Translations under genes and position numbers: made by a program
Notes under the pieces: model-generated
What the model saw: only the letters and a program-made list of their open reading frames with translations
Told to the model about the DNA's origin: nothing
Database searches by the model: none
Part shown: piece after piece, positions 23,325-31,056 of the stretch
Layout of the letters: each line of letters opens with the position of its first letter
How positions within the stretch are numbered: the first letter of the stretch is position 1
NCBI GenBank assembly: GCA_026386805.1
Contig: JAPLMX010000223.1
Location: forward strand, 1 to 38,029
From: Phycisphaerae bacterium
GTDB taxonomy: Bacteria; Planctomycetota; Phycisphaerae; Sedimentisphaerales; Anaerobacaceae
Length of the DNA: 38,029 nt
Direction: 5' to 3'

Positions 23325-24353
23325 ATGACACCAAAAGAGCGAATTCAGGCGACGATGCGGGGCGAGACTTGGGACCGCCCCGCCGTCACGCCCATCTTCA
23401 TGTCGTGGGCGGCCGGGTTCATCGGCCGCACGTACAGGGACTATTATCTCGACGGCGACGTACTCGTCCAGGCGCAACGGGCCGTCGTGACGGCGTTCAA
23501 CCTCGACCAGGCCAGCGCCATCAGCGACCCCTGGCGTGAGGCATCCGCCTACGGGATGGAGTTCGACTATCCCGAGCACGGGGTCGGCCGGCCCCGCAGA
23601 GTGCTGATCCAGTCGCCGCAGGACATCGCCCGCATCAAGCCGTTCGACATCGAGCAGGCGGACCGGCCCCGGCAGCGGGTCGAGAGCGTTCGGAAGATGG
23701 CCCAGGCGGTCGGCCGGACCCACAGCGTCCTCGGCTGGGTGGAGGGGCCTCTGGCGCTTTACGCCGACCTGCGCGGCGTCGAGAGCATGTTCCTGGACCT
23801 GATCGACAATCCGCAGATGTACCGCAGCGCGGCGGAGATCATCATTGAAAATCAGATCCGCTTCGCCCGGGCCCAGATCGCGGCCGGCGCGGATATGATC
23901 GGCGTGGGCGATGCGGTCGCCAGCCAGATCAGCCCGGCCATGTACCGGCAGTTCGTTCTGCCCTTCGAGAAGAGGCTCTTCGATGCCATCCACGAGGCGG
24001 GGGCCGCCGTCAAGCTTCACATCTGCGGCGACATCCGCAACAGCGTCCGCTTCATGGCCCAGACGGGCTGCGACATCCTCGATGTCGATTGGATGGTCCC
24101 GCTGGATGAGGCAAGAACAGTGGTCGGGCCGGATGTCACCCTCGCGGGCAACTTCGACCCTACGGCGGTCCTGCTCCAGGGAACGCCCCAGGAGGTGGCC
24201 GACACCGCCCGCCAGAACATCGAAATGGGCGGCCGGCGGTTCATCCTCCAGCCCGGCTGCGAGGTCCCCCCCGGCACGGCCGAACCGAACATCCGGGCCT
24301 TCTGCCCGTGCCAAGGCTGCCTGATCCCCGAGCAACTCGCAGGACCAAGATAG
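23325..24353 (+). CDS. Uroporphyrinogen decarboxylase family protein (methyltransferase-like)
   Basis: This 342-residue protein of the UroD superfamily starts MTPKERIQATMRGETWDRP, the typical opening of the MtaA/CmuA-like branch rather than HemE. A His-Cys pair appears in LHICGDIRNSV (about 230) with downstream Asp in CDILDVDWMVPLDEA, and near the end GGRRFILQPGCEVPPGT. In MtaA-type proteins His-x-Cys plus a distal Cys bind zinc and activate a thiol for methyl transfer to or from corrinoids; the haem-pathway Arg/Asp pocket of HemE is not evident. In Planctomycetota these genes are commonly near sugar-catabolic genes and their role is unclear. No ribosome-binding site is obvious before the ATG. 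Repeat A lies between its stop and the convergent GH4 gene. Confidence 0.85.
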   Translation: MTPKERIQATMRGETWDRPAVTPIFMSWAAGFIGRTYRDYYLDGDVLVQAQRAVVTAFNLDQASAISDPWREASAYGMEFDYPEHGVGRPRRVLIQSPQDIARIKPFDIEQADRPRQRVESVRKMAQAVGRTHSVLGWVEGPLALYADLRGVESMFLDLIDNPQMYRSAAEIIIENQIRFARAQIAAGADMIGVGDAVASQISPAMYRQFVLPFEKRLFDAIHEAGAAVKLHICGDIRNSVRFMAQTGCDILDVDWMVPLDEARTVVGPDVTLAGNFDPTAVLLQGTPQEVADTARQNIEMGGRRFILQPGCEVPPGTAEPNIRAFCPCQGCLIPEQLAGPR

Positions 24354-24363
24354 CCGAACCTTT

Positions 24364-24394
24364 GGGTGGCACGGCCAAACTTGTTTGACCGTGT
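24364..24394 (+). repeat. Palindromic interspersed repeat A, copy 3 (between convergent genes)
   Basis: This 31-bp copy is identical to 13600-13630 except for one base. The arms are CACGGCCAAAC (24370-24380) and GTTTGACCGTG, with one mismatch and a TT centre. It lies 10 bp after the UroD-family stop and 19 bp before the GH4 stop, so the hairpin could serve as a bidirectional terminator. Confidence 0.8.
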
Positions 24395-24413
24395 CCTCTT
24401 TGGCACCGGGCGG

Positions 24414-25841
24414 CTACTTCGCCAGTTCCTGGAACCGGTTCGCGATAGCCAAGGCCGGATCGAGCGGAACCTCCACGGCCACGGTGCCTTCCGGAACCTC
24501 GATCAACGGTCGGGCCGGCAGCTTCTTGCTGCCAAATTCCGGCAACCACTGCTGCTGCGCTTCCAGCATCTCGCGGGTCATGTCGCGAGCCTCCTTCAGG
24601 GTGCAGACCGCCGAGGTCAGCGGGTCCAGGGCGATGGCCTGCATGACCAGTTCCGGATTGCCGGTCAGCGCCGCCTCAACCGCCAGTTGCTGGACCGTGA
24701 CGTTGCTCAGGTTCAGGGCCGCACATTGTGAGGGCAGATCGCCGATCCGCATCGGGTGAAGCCCGCGGGAATCCACAAAGATCGGCACCTCCACGCAGCA
24801 GCCCTGCGGCAGGTTTGTAATGTACCCGTCGTTTCGGACATTGCCGTTGAGCCGGAAGATGTTGCCCGTCTCGGCGGCTTCGAGGATGTAGGAGCAGTAC
24901 TCGACGCTGCGACGCTCGATCTTCTTCGATTCCGTCGCCAAGTAGTCCACGCTCTTGTACTTTTCCGCCAGCATGTTGCAGTAGTTGAAGTAGGCCCCGG
25001 ACGCCCCGCCGAAACCGGGCTGATCGCAGTACAGGTCCAGTGCCCTCTCGCTGCTGCGGAACCACGGCACGTACTCGGACAAATGCCCGGTGCTCTCGGT
25101 CATGAAGTAGCCGAAGTGCCGCATGACCTCGCCCCGGACTTTCTCGTTGACGTAATACTCGGGCTTTTCGATGTTCTTTCGCAGGATCGGGTACAGATCG
25201 CGGCCATCGCGTTTGTCCCGCAGGGACAGGAACCACGCCATGTGATTGATGCCGGCGCAGAGGAAATCGACCTGGTCCTTGGACACGTCCACGTACCGGC
25301 TGATCAGATCGAGGGTTGTCTGCACGCCGTGACAGAGACCGATGAATTGCACGTTCGCCAGCCGTCCCAGGGCCGAGCAGTTGGCCCCCATTGGGTTGGC
25401 GTAGTTCAGGAGGATCGCCTCGGGGCACAGCTCGTTCATGTCCGACGCCAGTTCGGCCAATACCGGGATCGTTCGCAAGGCCCGAAAGACTCCGCCGGGG
25501 CCGATGGAGTCCGCGATGCACTGGTCCACACCGTGCCGAAGCGGGATCTCATAGTCCATGCGGAAAGCCTCGACGCCGCCTACCTGGATCATGTTGATCA
25601 CGTACCTGGCGCCGTCCAGAGCTTGACGCAGATCCAGGGTCGCCGTCACCTGCGCCGGCAGCTTGTTCTCCTTGACGACACCTTTGACAAAAGCCGCCAT
25701 CTTGTCCAGCTTGGGCTTCGTCCGGTTCATCAGGCAGATTTCGCTGCCCTGGACGGCCTTCGTGGCTAAGATATCCATCGTCAGCGTCTTGCAGAAGATA
25801 AGGCTCCCAGCTCCAATCATCGCGATCTTCGGTTTCGACAT
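24414..25841 (-). CDS. Glycoside hydrolase family 4 (alpha-galactosidase/glucosidase type)
   Basis: This 475-residue GH4 enzyme begins with the NAD-binding site IAMIGAGSLIF. The active-site blocks follow: VINMIQVGGVEAFRMDYEIP, an ILLNYANPMG motif, Cys-His in FIGLCHGVQTT (about 170; the Cys and a later His bind Mn2+), GINHMAWF (about 205) and the YVPWFRSSE region. GH4 enzymes cleave glycosides by an oxidation-elimination mechanism with NAD+ and a divalent metal. CHGVQTT and GGVEAF are closer to MelA/AglA-type alpha-galactosidases or alpha-glucosidases than to 6-phospho-beta-glucosidases, so the substrate is probably not phosphorylated. The ATG at 25841 has AGGAG 8 nt ahead; the longer frame to 25955 runs into the repeat region. 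No signal peptide, so cytoplasmic. Confidence 0.9.
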   Translation of the reverse strand: MSKPKIAMIGAGSLIFCKTLTMDILATKAVQGSEICLMNRTKPKLDKMAAFVKGVVKENKLPAQVTATLDLRQALDGARYVINMIQVGGVEAFRMDYEIPLRHGVDQCIADSIGPGGVFRALRTIPVLAELASDMNELCPEAILLNYANPMGANCSALGRLANVQFIGLCHGVQTTLDLISRYVDVSKDQVDFLCAGINHMAWFLSLRDKRDGRDLYPILRKNIEKPEYYVNEKVRGEVMRHFGYFMTESTGHLSEYVPWFRSSERALDLYCDQPGFGGASGAYFNYCNMLAEKYKSVDYLATESKKIERRSVEYCSYILEAAETGNIFRLNGNVRNDGYITNLPQGCCVEVPIFVDSRGLHPMRIGDLPSQCAALNLSNVTVQQLAVEAALTGNPELVMQAIALDPLTSAVCTLKEARDMTREMLEAQQQWLPEFGSKKLPARPLIEVPEGTVAVEVPLDPALAIANRFQELAK

Positions 25842-25871
25842 AGGTGCAGCTCCTAAGAACTTGCGACTGTC

Positions 25872-26009
25872 TGTCATCCTGAGCGAAGCGAAGGATCTGC
25901 TCTTCGTAGGGCGAGCGTCCCCGCCTCGCCTAAAAGAAGTCGTGCGAGGACGCACGACCTACGAAGAGGGCCAGATGCTTCACTGCGCTACGCTCCGTTC
26001 AGCATGACA
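25872..26009 (+). repeat. Nested palindromic repeats: repeat C enclosing repeat B copy 2
   Basis: The outer arms are TGTCATCCTGAGCGAAGCG (from 25872) and, as reverse complement, TGTCATGCTGAACGGAGCG (to 26009). This is the widespread TCATCCTGAGCGAAG-type palindrome, here as an imperfect inverted pair. Its centre holds repeat B copy 2 (25906-25962), whose flanks extend the palindrome (CTCTTCGTAGG against CCTACGAAGAG). The whole element fills the 178-bp gap between the HEAT/FG-GAP gene and the GH4 gene and could form a long cruciform or transcript hairpin. Confidence 0.8.
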
Positions 26010-26019
26010 ATAAGCCTGG

Positions 26020-29000
26020 TCATTTTGAATTCTTGGTCAGATTCTCGAGCAGATACAGCCCGCTCTTGCCGGGGGCGACAACGTCGAGGTCGCCGTCGCC
26101 GTCGATGTCCACCACGGCGGTATTGATCCCGAATCCAACGCGCCCGCCCTCATGGATCGTGTGCCGCGTCCAGTTCTTTGTGGCGGCGTCGAATTTGTAA
26201 TAATAGGCGCACTCGGGGTCATTTTCCCCCGGGTCATGACCGTTGTGAGCATAGTAGCGTTTACCCGCGACGAGTTCCGCTTTGCCATCGTTGTCGAGGT
26301 CGGCCATGACCATGAAGTGCGGCTGCGACCAGGACTTGTCGATCAGGTGCTTCTCCCACGTGCGATGACCGTCTACATTCTTCTGCTCAAGCCAGTACAT
26401 GCCATAATCATGGCCCAGGCCCCAGATGATGTCCGAGTCACCGTCGGCGTCCACGTCGTGTACGAGGATCGGAATGCTCGTTTGCCCGAGGTCGAACTCC
26501 GGATGCCATTGCCAACCCGTCGCGGTTTGCTCCAGCCAGCCTTTCGGCGCCACGATATCGCACCGGCCGTCCTTGTTGATATCGCCGGCGCCGATGCCGT
26601 GTCCCGCTGCCTCTTTGGGCAACTGATGTTTTTCCCACCGTGCCCCGCCCGGGGCCGAGGCGTCCCGATGGAACTCGTACCAGGCCACTTCCGACATGAT
26701 ATTGGGGAGAACATCAGGCTGACCATCGCCGTTGATGTCCACGGCCAGGGCTGTTTCCATATTGCCCGGCGTATCGATCGGGAAGACCTCCCACGGACCG
26801 CCCTTAGCACCCGGGTTCCGCTCCCAAAAGATCATCTTGTTATGCCAAGCGGCGTTGGCGATATCTACCCAGCCGTCGCCATCCACGTCCATCGGGAGAT
26901 TGGCGAAGTCGTAGAAATAGTTGCCCTCTTCCTTCACGTCGCGGACGAAATGCCGCTTCCAGTCCGGGGCCTCATACCAGAACCCGCCGCAGAAAATGTC
27001 CAGCTTGCCGTCACGATTGACGTCGAGGACCCCTGCCGCTTCGAAACGCGAGTCGGCATTGATGACGTGCAACTTGAACCGCTCGCCGACCTTGGGCGGG
27101 ACAACCTTCGCCTCCCGCACCCGGACAATCGCACCCCACGGCAGGTTGTTCTGGGTGACTTTCAGCATCAGGCGGTTGGTGCCCTTTTCGAGAGTGGTAG
27201 TCACGCGGTCCGGCTCGGGCCCGATCGGCCGAGCGACATTGTTTGCGTGGATCACCCTGCCGTTGAGCCACACCTTGACGCCGTCATCGCTGAAGATCTC
27301 CAGCGTCACGGGCTTGAGGTCGTCCGACTCGATCTGCGTGCGAAGGTACGCGACCCGCTGTTCACCGCCATTGAGCTCTTTCAGCAGATCGCAATAGGCG
27401 GGGTGCGGCCCATTGGTGGAAACCGGCATCTTTCGCCACTCGACCTTGGCCTTCGGCTTCTCCGGATCGAAGGGAATATCGAACAACTGCGAGTAGTTCT
27501 TGCCCTGTTCCAGGTACGGCCCGGCGACTTCCCAATTCATCAGATAGCTCTGTGTCGCCGTGATGTCATCGAGGATCTTCTGCGCCTGCTCCTTGGTGGT
27601 ACTCCTGACATTGGCCGCCACGACACGTTCCAGAGCCGCCTTTACCGGGCTTGCGTTGCCGGCAGAAATATCTTTGGCGATCGTGACCGTCGCCATAGCC
27701 GCTTCTTCCTTGACTTGCTCATCCTGCACACTGGACGCCGCCAACTGCATCGCTTCGATCGTCTTGACGTTCGCGAGGGCGGCGAGCATCCTCTTCTTCA
27801 ACGCCGCGTCTGGAGCCAGACCCATGGCCGTCGCGTAGCACTTCACCTTCTCCTGGGGCTCCATCGAAGCGACCGCCCCCACCAGGTCGACGTACGCCCG
27901 CAACGCCCGAATCTGGCTGCCGCCGCTCTTGTTGTCGCGGGCAATCTGCAGCAGGTCGGGCAATGGCGCTGCGTCCGGCCAGCGGCCGAGGCCTGCGATC
28001 GCCGCATACCGAATCACGGTATCGGGGTCGCTGAGCGCCCGGCGCAGGGTCGGTAGCGCCGAGGCATCGCCAAGCTGACCCAGAATCCCGATCATCATAC
28101 CCTTGAGCCGCGCATCCCCGACCGAATCGAGTTTCGCCAGGACCGCCTTCGAGGTCTGGGCCGTGGCATTCGCCCGACGCGCCACGCGTAGAATCGCGTT
28201 CTCCAACTGCGGCTGTTCGCCGCCCGCCGCCTTGGCCAGCAGCGCCACCAGCGCCTCGGTCTCATCGGCCCCGGCCAACTCCCCCAGCGCCCGGTACGAC
28301 GCCGTCCGAACCGATGCTTCGTGGCTTGCCGCCGTCTGCAGCAGAACAGGGGTCGCCTCTGCGGCGTGGCGATCCGCCAGCGCCTGGATCAACTCGACTT
28401 GTGCGGCTGTCTCCCCCCCATCTACGCCCCCGATCATCGCGGTGTTGACATTCTTACCTCGTAGCACCCGGAAACTCGCGCGGGCCGCCGCCTGCTCTTC
28501 GCCCGAGGTCCGCGCCGCCCGCTCCGTTAACAACGCCACGTTCGCCCCGTCACCCAGGGCGCCGACCGCCTTGATTCCGGCGATGCGCACCGCCTTTTCC
28601 GGTGATTGGCACGCCTCCAGAACGTTCGCCAGAAAAGACGGATCTCCACGATCCGCCAGGACATCAACCAGAAGCACCTGTGCGTCTGCGCTCAGCGTCC
28701 TCCATTGCCGTAGACCGGCCCTGAGTGCCTGATCCTCCTTCGTTTCCCGTATCACCTTGATGGCCATGAGCCGCAGTTGGTTATCGTCCCCCGTAAGTGC
28801 CCCGAGAACAAGTTCTGTCCGGTGCTCGCCGTCCGCCAAAGCCACTCCCCTCCAAGCGGCGTTGCGGATTCCCGCCGCCGGCGCGGCCTCCAATATACTG
28901 CGGTAGAGCGTCGCTGCCTCCGAGTTGTTTCCTTGACTCAGACGCTTTGCCGCGCAGCGCAAAAGGGACGCCAATACCGCGTTCTTGACTTCGGGAAGCC

Positions 29001-29478
29001 GGCTGTCCCGCGCCGCGTTCAACCCGGCGGTGGTCGCCTCGTCACCGATCCAGCCGAGCGCCGAAGCCGCGGCCACCGCGATCGTCGAGTCCGCATCGGA
29101 GAGCAGCGGAACGAGCAGCGGCGTCGCAGCGGTGTCCCGCCGTCGGCCGACCGAGTCGATCAGACCCACTTTGATCGCTCCGGACGTCCTGACCAGAGCC
29201 TCGCGCAGCGCCACGCTCGCTTCGGCATACGGCATGCCCTCCAGCGCATAACGCGCCGCATGGCCCACCCGTTCGTCTCCCAGCACCGCGGCGAGCGCCG
29301 TTACGGATTGCGCCGTGCCGCAGATCCGCAACTGCTGGCAAGCTGCGCATTTCTCGACCGCACCGGCGTTGGATTGCAGAATGGCAATCAGGTCCCGTTC
29401 CGTAGCGGCCCCGGCCGTGCCAGCAACCAATAGGAGGAGTCCGACAAACAGTATCTGGTTGAGCAAGTCGTTCTTCAT
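26020..29478 (-). CDS. Secreted HEAT-repeat protein with FG-GAP/VCBS beta-propeller
   Basis: This 1152-residue protein has a signal peptide (MKNDLLNQILFVGLLLLVAG, cleavage likely after ...TAGAA). From about 30 to 640 helical HEAT/armadillo-like repeats follow (for example ATPLLVPLLSDADSTIAVAA; ALPTLRRALSDPDTVIRYAA). A beta-sandwich segment (about 650-810) has a PA14/galactose-binding look (IFSDDGVKVWLNGRVIH). The last third carries FG-GAP/VCBS units with Asp-rich calcium loops (DVNRDGKLDIFCGG, DVDGDGWVDIANA, DINGDGQPDVLPN, DINKDGRCDIVAP, DIDGDGDLDVVAP), expected to fold as a propeller. It is probably an extracytoplasmic binding or scaffold protein. AGGTGG precedes the ATG. It starts 45 bp after the Tat-exported oxidoreductase gene and is likely co-transcribed with it. 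Confidence 0.85.
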   Translation of the reverse strand: MKNDLLNQILFVGLLLLVAGTAGAATERDLIAILQSNAGAVEKCAACQQLRICGTAQSVTALAAVLGDERVGHAARYALEGMPYAEASVALREALVRTSGAIKVGLIDSVGRRRDTAATPLLVPLLSDADSTIAVAAASALGWIGDEATTAGLNAARDSRLPEVKNAVLASLLRCAAKRLSQGNNSEAATLYRSILEAAPAAGIRNAAWRGVALADGEHRTELVLGALTGDDNQLRLMAIKVIRETKEDQALRAGLRQWRTLSADAQVLLVDVLADRGDPSFLANVLEACQSPEKAVRIAGIKAVGALGDGANVALLTERAARTSGEEQAAARASFRVLRGKNVNTAMIGGVDGGETAAQVELIQALADRHAAEATPVLLQTAASHEASVRTASYRALGELAGADETEALVALLAKAAGGEQPQLENAILRVARRANATAQTSKAVLAKLDSVGDARLKGMMIGILGQLGDASALPTLRRALSDPDTVIRYAAIAGLGRWPDAAPLPDLLQIARDNKSGGSQIRALRAYVDLVGAVASMEPQEKVKCYATAMGLAPDAALKKRMLAALANVKTIEAMQLAASSVQDEQVKEEAAMATVTIAKDISAGNASPVKAALERVVAANVRSTTKEQAQKILDDITATQSYLMNWEVAGPYLEQGKNYSQLFDIPFDPEKPKAKVEWRKMPVSTNGPHPAYCDLLKELNGGEQRVAYLRTQIESDDLKPVTLEIFSDDGVKVWLNGRVIHANNVARPIGPEPDRVTTTLEKGTNRLMLKVTQNNLPWGAIVRVREAKVVPPKVGERFKLHVINADSRFEAAGVLDVNRDGKLDIFCGGFWYEAPDWKRHFVRDVKEEGNYFYDFANLPMDVDGDGWVDIANAAWHNKMIFWERNPGAKGGPWEVFPIDTPGNMETALAVDINGDGQPDVLPNIMSEVAWYEFHRDASAPGGARWEKHQLPKEAAGHGIGAGDINKDGRCDIVAPKGWLEQTATGWQWHPEFDLGQTSIPILVHDVDADGDSDIIWGLGHDYGMYWLEQKNVDGHRTWEKHLIDKSWSQPHFMVMADLDNDGKAELVAGKRYYAHNGHDPGENDPECAYYYKFDAATKNWTRHTIHEGGRVGFGINTAVVDIDGDGDLDVVAPGKSGLYLLENLTKNSK

Positions 29479-29523
29479 GAGCCACCTTTCATGCAGCAGG
29501 TGATGGATTCATTGGGCGGTGTT

Positions 29524-30834
29524 TCACAGGATCCACGGCGCCCGCGGCGCGTACGAAAGCAATCGATTCGCCGTGTCATCGCCCGCGAATTGCAGCTTCA
29601 CCGGGTCCCAGCGAAGATCGCGTTTCAGGGCCAGAGAGATACCGCCGATCAGGATGGCGTTCATGGTGTAAGCCGCGACCTCGGGATTGCAGATCGTCGC
29701 CTTGCGACTACGGACGCATTCCAGGAAGTTCCCGGAATGGCTGTCGGCCCGATAGACGCGCTGGTCGTCGGGCCGCAGCGGTTCTCTGAGCACGCTGGCC
29801 GGATAAGACACGATGTTGTCGCGGTCCACCGCAATGCGGCCCGTCGTGCCCACGAAGCAGGCGCCGCCGTCGGGGCCGACCGGCTCGCCCGGATAGGCGC
29901 TCGAATGGACAACCACGCCATTTCCGTAATGGTAGTCAATGGCACCCTTGATGTACTTCACCTCGATGGGCGCCTTCATGTCCGGGTTGACCGTCCACTG
30001 AATGATGTCGTAGTGATGGGGGCTCCAGTTCACGTCGCCCACGAACAGACCCGACAGCGTGTGACCCGCCTCCCCGCCGAACGGACGCCACGGCAGCGGT
30101 CCAAGCCACAGGTCCCAATCGAACCCCTCCGGCACGGGTACGGAGCGGTCCGAGGTCCACGCACTGGGCACGAAAGCCCCCGGCTCGCGGTAGGCATAAA
30201 CCTCCTTAAGTTGCCCAATCCGCCCGTTACGGATCAGTTCGCATGCCTGGCGGAACTTGCCGCCGTATTCGGATCGCTGCTGCATCCCCGCCTGGTAAAC
30301 CCGCCCGTAGCGACGAGCCGTCTCCACCAAGACCTGGGTCTGTTCTACGGTAATGCCAATGGGCTTCTCACAGTAAACATCCTTGCCGCAGCGCATCGCC
30401 ATGATCGCCATCGGTGCCGCCCAATGATACGGCAGCGCCAGGAGCACGGCGTCGATATCGGCGCGTGTGATGACCTCCCGGAAATCATTGTATGCCTTCA
30501 CACCGTCGTAGCCCGGCCGGCTGAACCGCTCGGCGTATATCTGATTGCACCGCTGCCACGCGGAATCGCGGCGTTCGCGGCGTACATCGCAGACCGCCAC
30601 CACCTGCACGTCCTCGCGCGCGACATACCCGCCGGGCACGTAGGTCCACGCCCCCCCCAGAAGATGGCCGCTCCCTTGGCCGCCCAGGCCAATGAAGCCC
30701 ATATTCACGCGCTCGCTGGGAACAACTCCGCCCCCGGCTCCCAGTGCGGAACCCACAATCACATACGGCATGGCGACTGTGGACGCCGCCGCCTTGAGGA
30801 ACTGCCTTCGCGTCGCTCTCACCTGATCGACCAT
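29524..30834 (-). CDS. Tat-exported Gfo/Idh/MocA family oxidoreductase
   Basis: This 436-residue protein begins at the ATG at 30834 (GGAG 7 nt upstream; an ATG four codons earlier is possible). The N-terminus MVDQVRATRRQFLKAAAST is a twin-arginine signal of the RRxFLK type with a hydrophobic stretch and SALGAGG cleavage region. The Rossmann start reads GFIGLGGQGSGHL, with YCEKPIGITVEQ (about 150) as the Gfo/Idh signature, then YQAGMQQRSE, a W-rich segment and NWSPHHYDIIQWT with the catalytic-type His. Such proteins are exported fully folded with bound NAD(P) and are abundant in Planctomycetota; GH109-like activity is known in some members but cannot be assigned here. It precedes the HEAT/FG-GAP gene and has a predicted promoter at 30888-30916. 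Confidence 0.9.
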   Translation of the reverse strand: MVDQVRATRRQFLKAAASTVAMPYVIVGSALGAGGGVVPSERVNMGFIGLGGQGSGHLLGGAWTYVPGGYVAREDVQVVAVCDVRRERRDSAWQRCNQIYAERFSRPGYDGVKAYNDFREVITRADIDAVLLALPYHWAAPMAIMAMRCGKDVYCEKPIGITVEQTQVLVETARRYGRVYQAGMQQRSEYGGKFRQACELIRNGRIGQLKEVYAYREPGAFVPSAWTSDRSVPVPEGFDWDLWLGPLPWRPFGGEAGHTLSGLFVGDVNWSPHHYDIIQWTVNPDMKAPIEVKYIKGAIDYHYGNGVVVHSSAYPGEPVGPDGGACFVGTTGRIAVDRDNIVSYPASVLREPLRPDDQRVYRADSHSGNFLECVRSRKATICNPEVAAYTMNAILIGGISLALKRDLRWDPVKLQFAGDDTANRLLSYAPRAPWIL

Positions 30835-30887
30835 AGTCAACTCCATCGTGCTTAACCTGATGAACCCGTGTGGGAATCCACGGCGGT

Positions 30888-30916
30888 ATTGTAGCCTGTG
30901 ACCCATCCGAGGTAAA
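30888..30916 (-). promoter_or_regulatory. Predicted promoter of the Tat-oxidoreductase / HEAT-propeller pair
   Basis: On the minus strand, TTTACC (30911-30916) and TACAAT (30888-30893) are spaced by 17 nt. The leader would be about 48 nt to the ATG at 30834. The rest of the 222-bp gap to the LamG pseudogene shows nothing recognisable. Confidence 0.55.
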
Positions 30917-31056
30917 GACACTACCACCCGCCGCGTAACGACACGGCGCACGGCCAGGACGCCGTGGCGATGAAGCGTCGGCAAGGCCGGCCAAGACGCA
31001 ACGCTCATCCGCCCCGGCGTCCACCAACGCAATCGCGGCGATCTACAGTCGTGCCG

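Noticed and set aside
26152-28056. 634-codon open frame on the plus strand, opposite the HEAT/FG-GAP gene
   Set aside because: It is a shadow of a protein with obvious repeats and signal peptide; the translated product has no plausible motifs.
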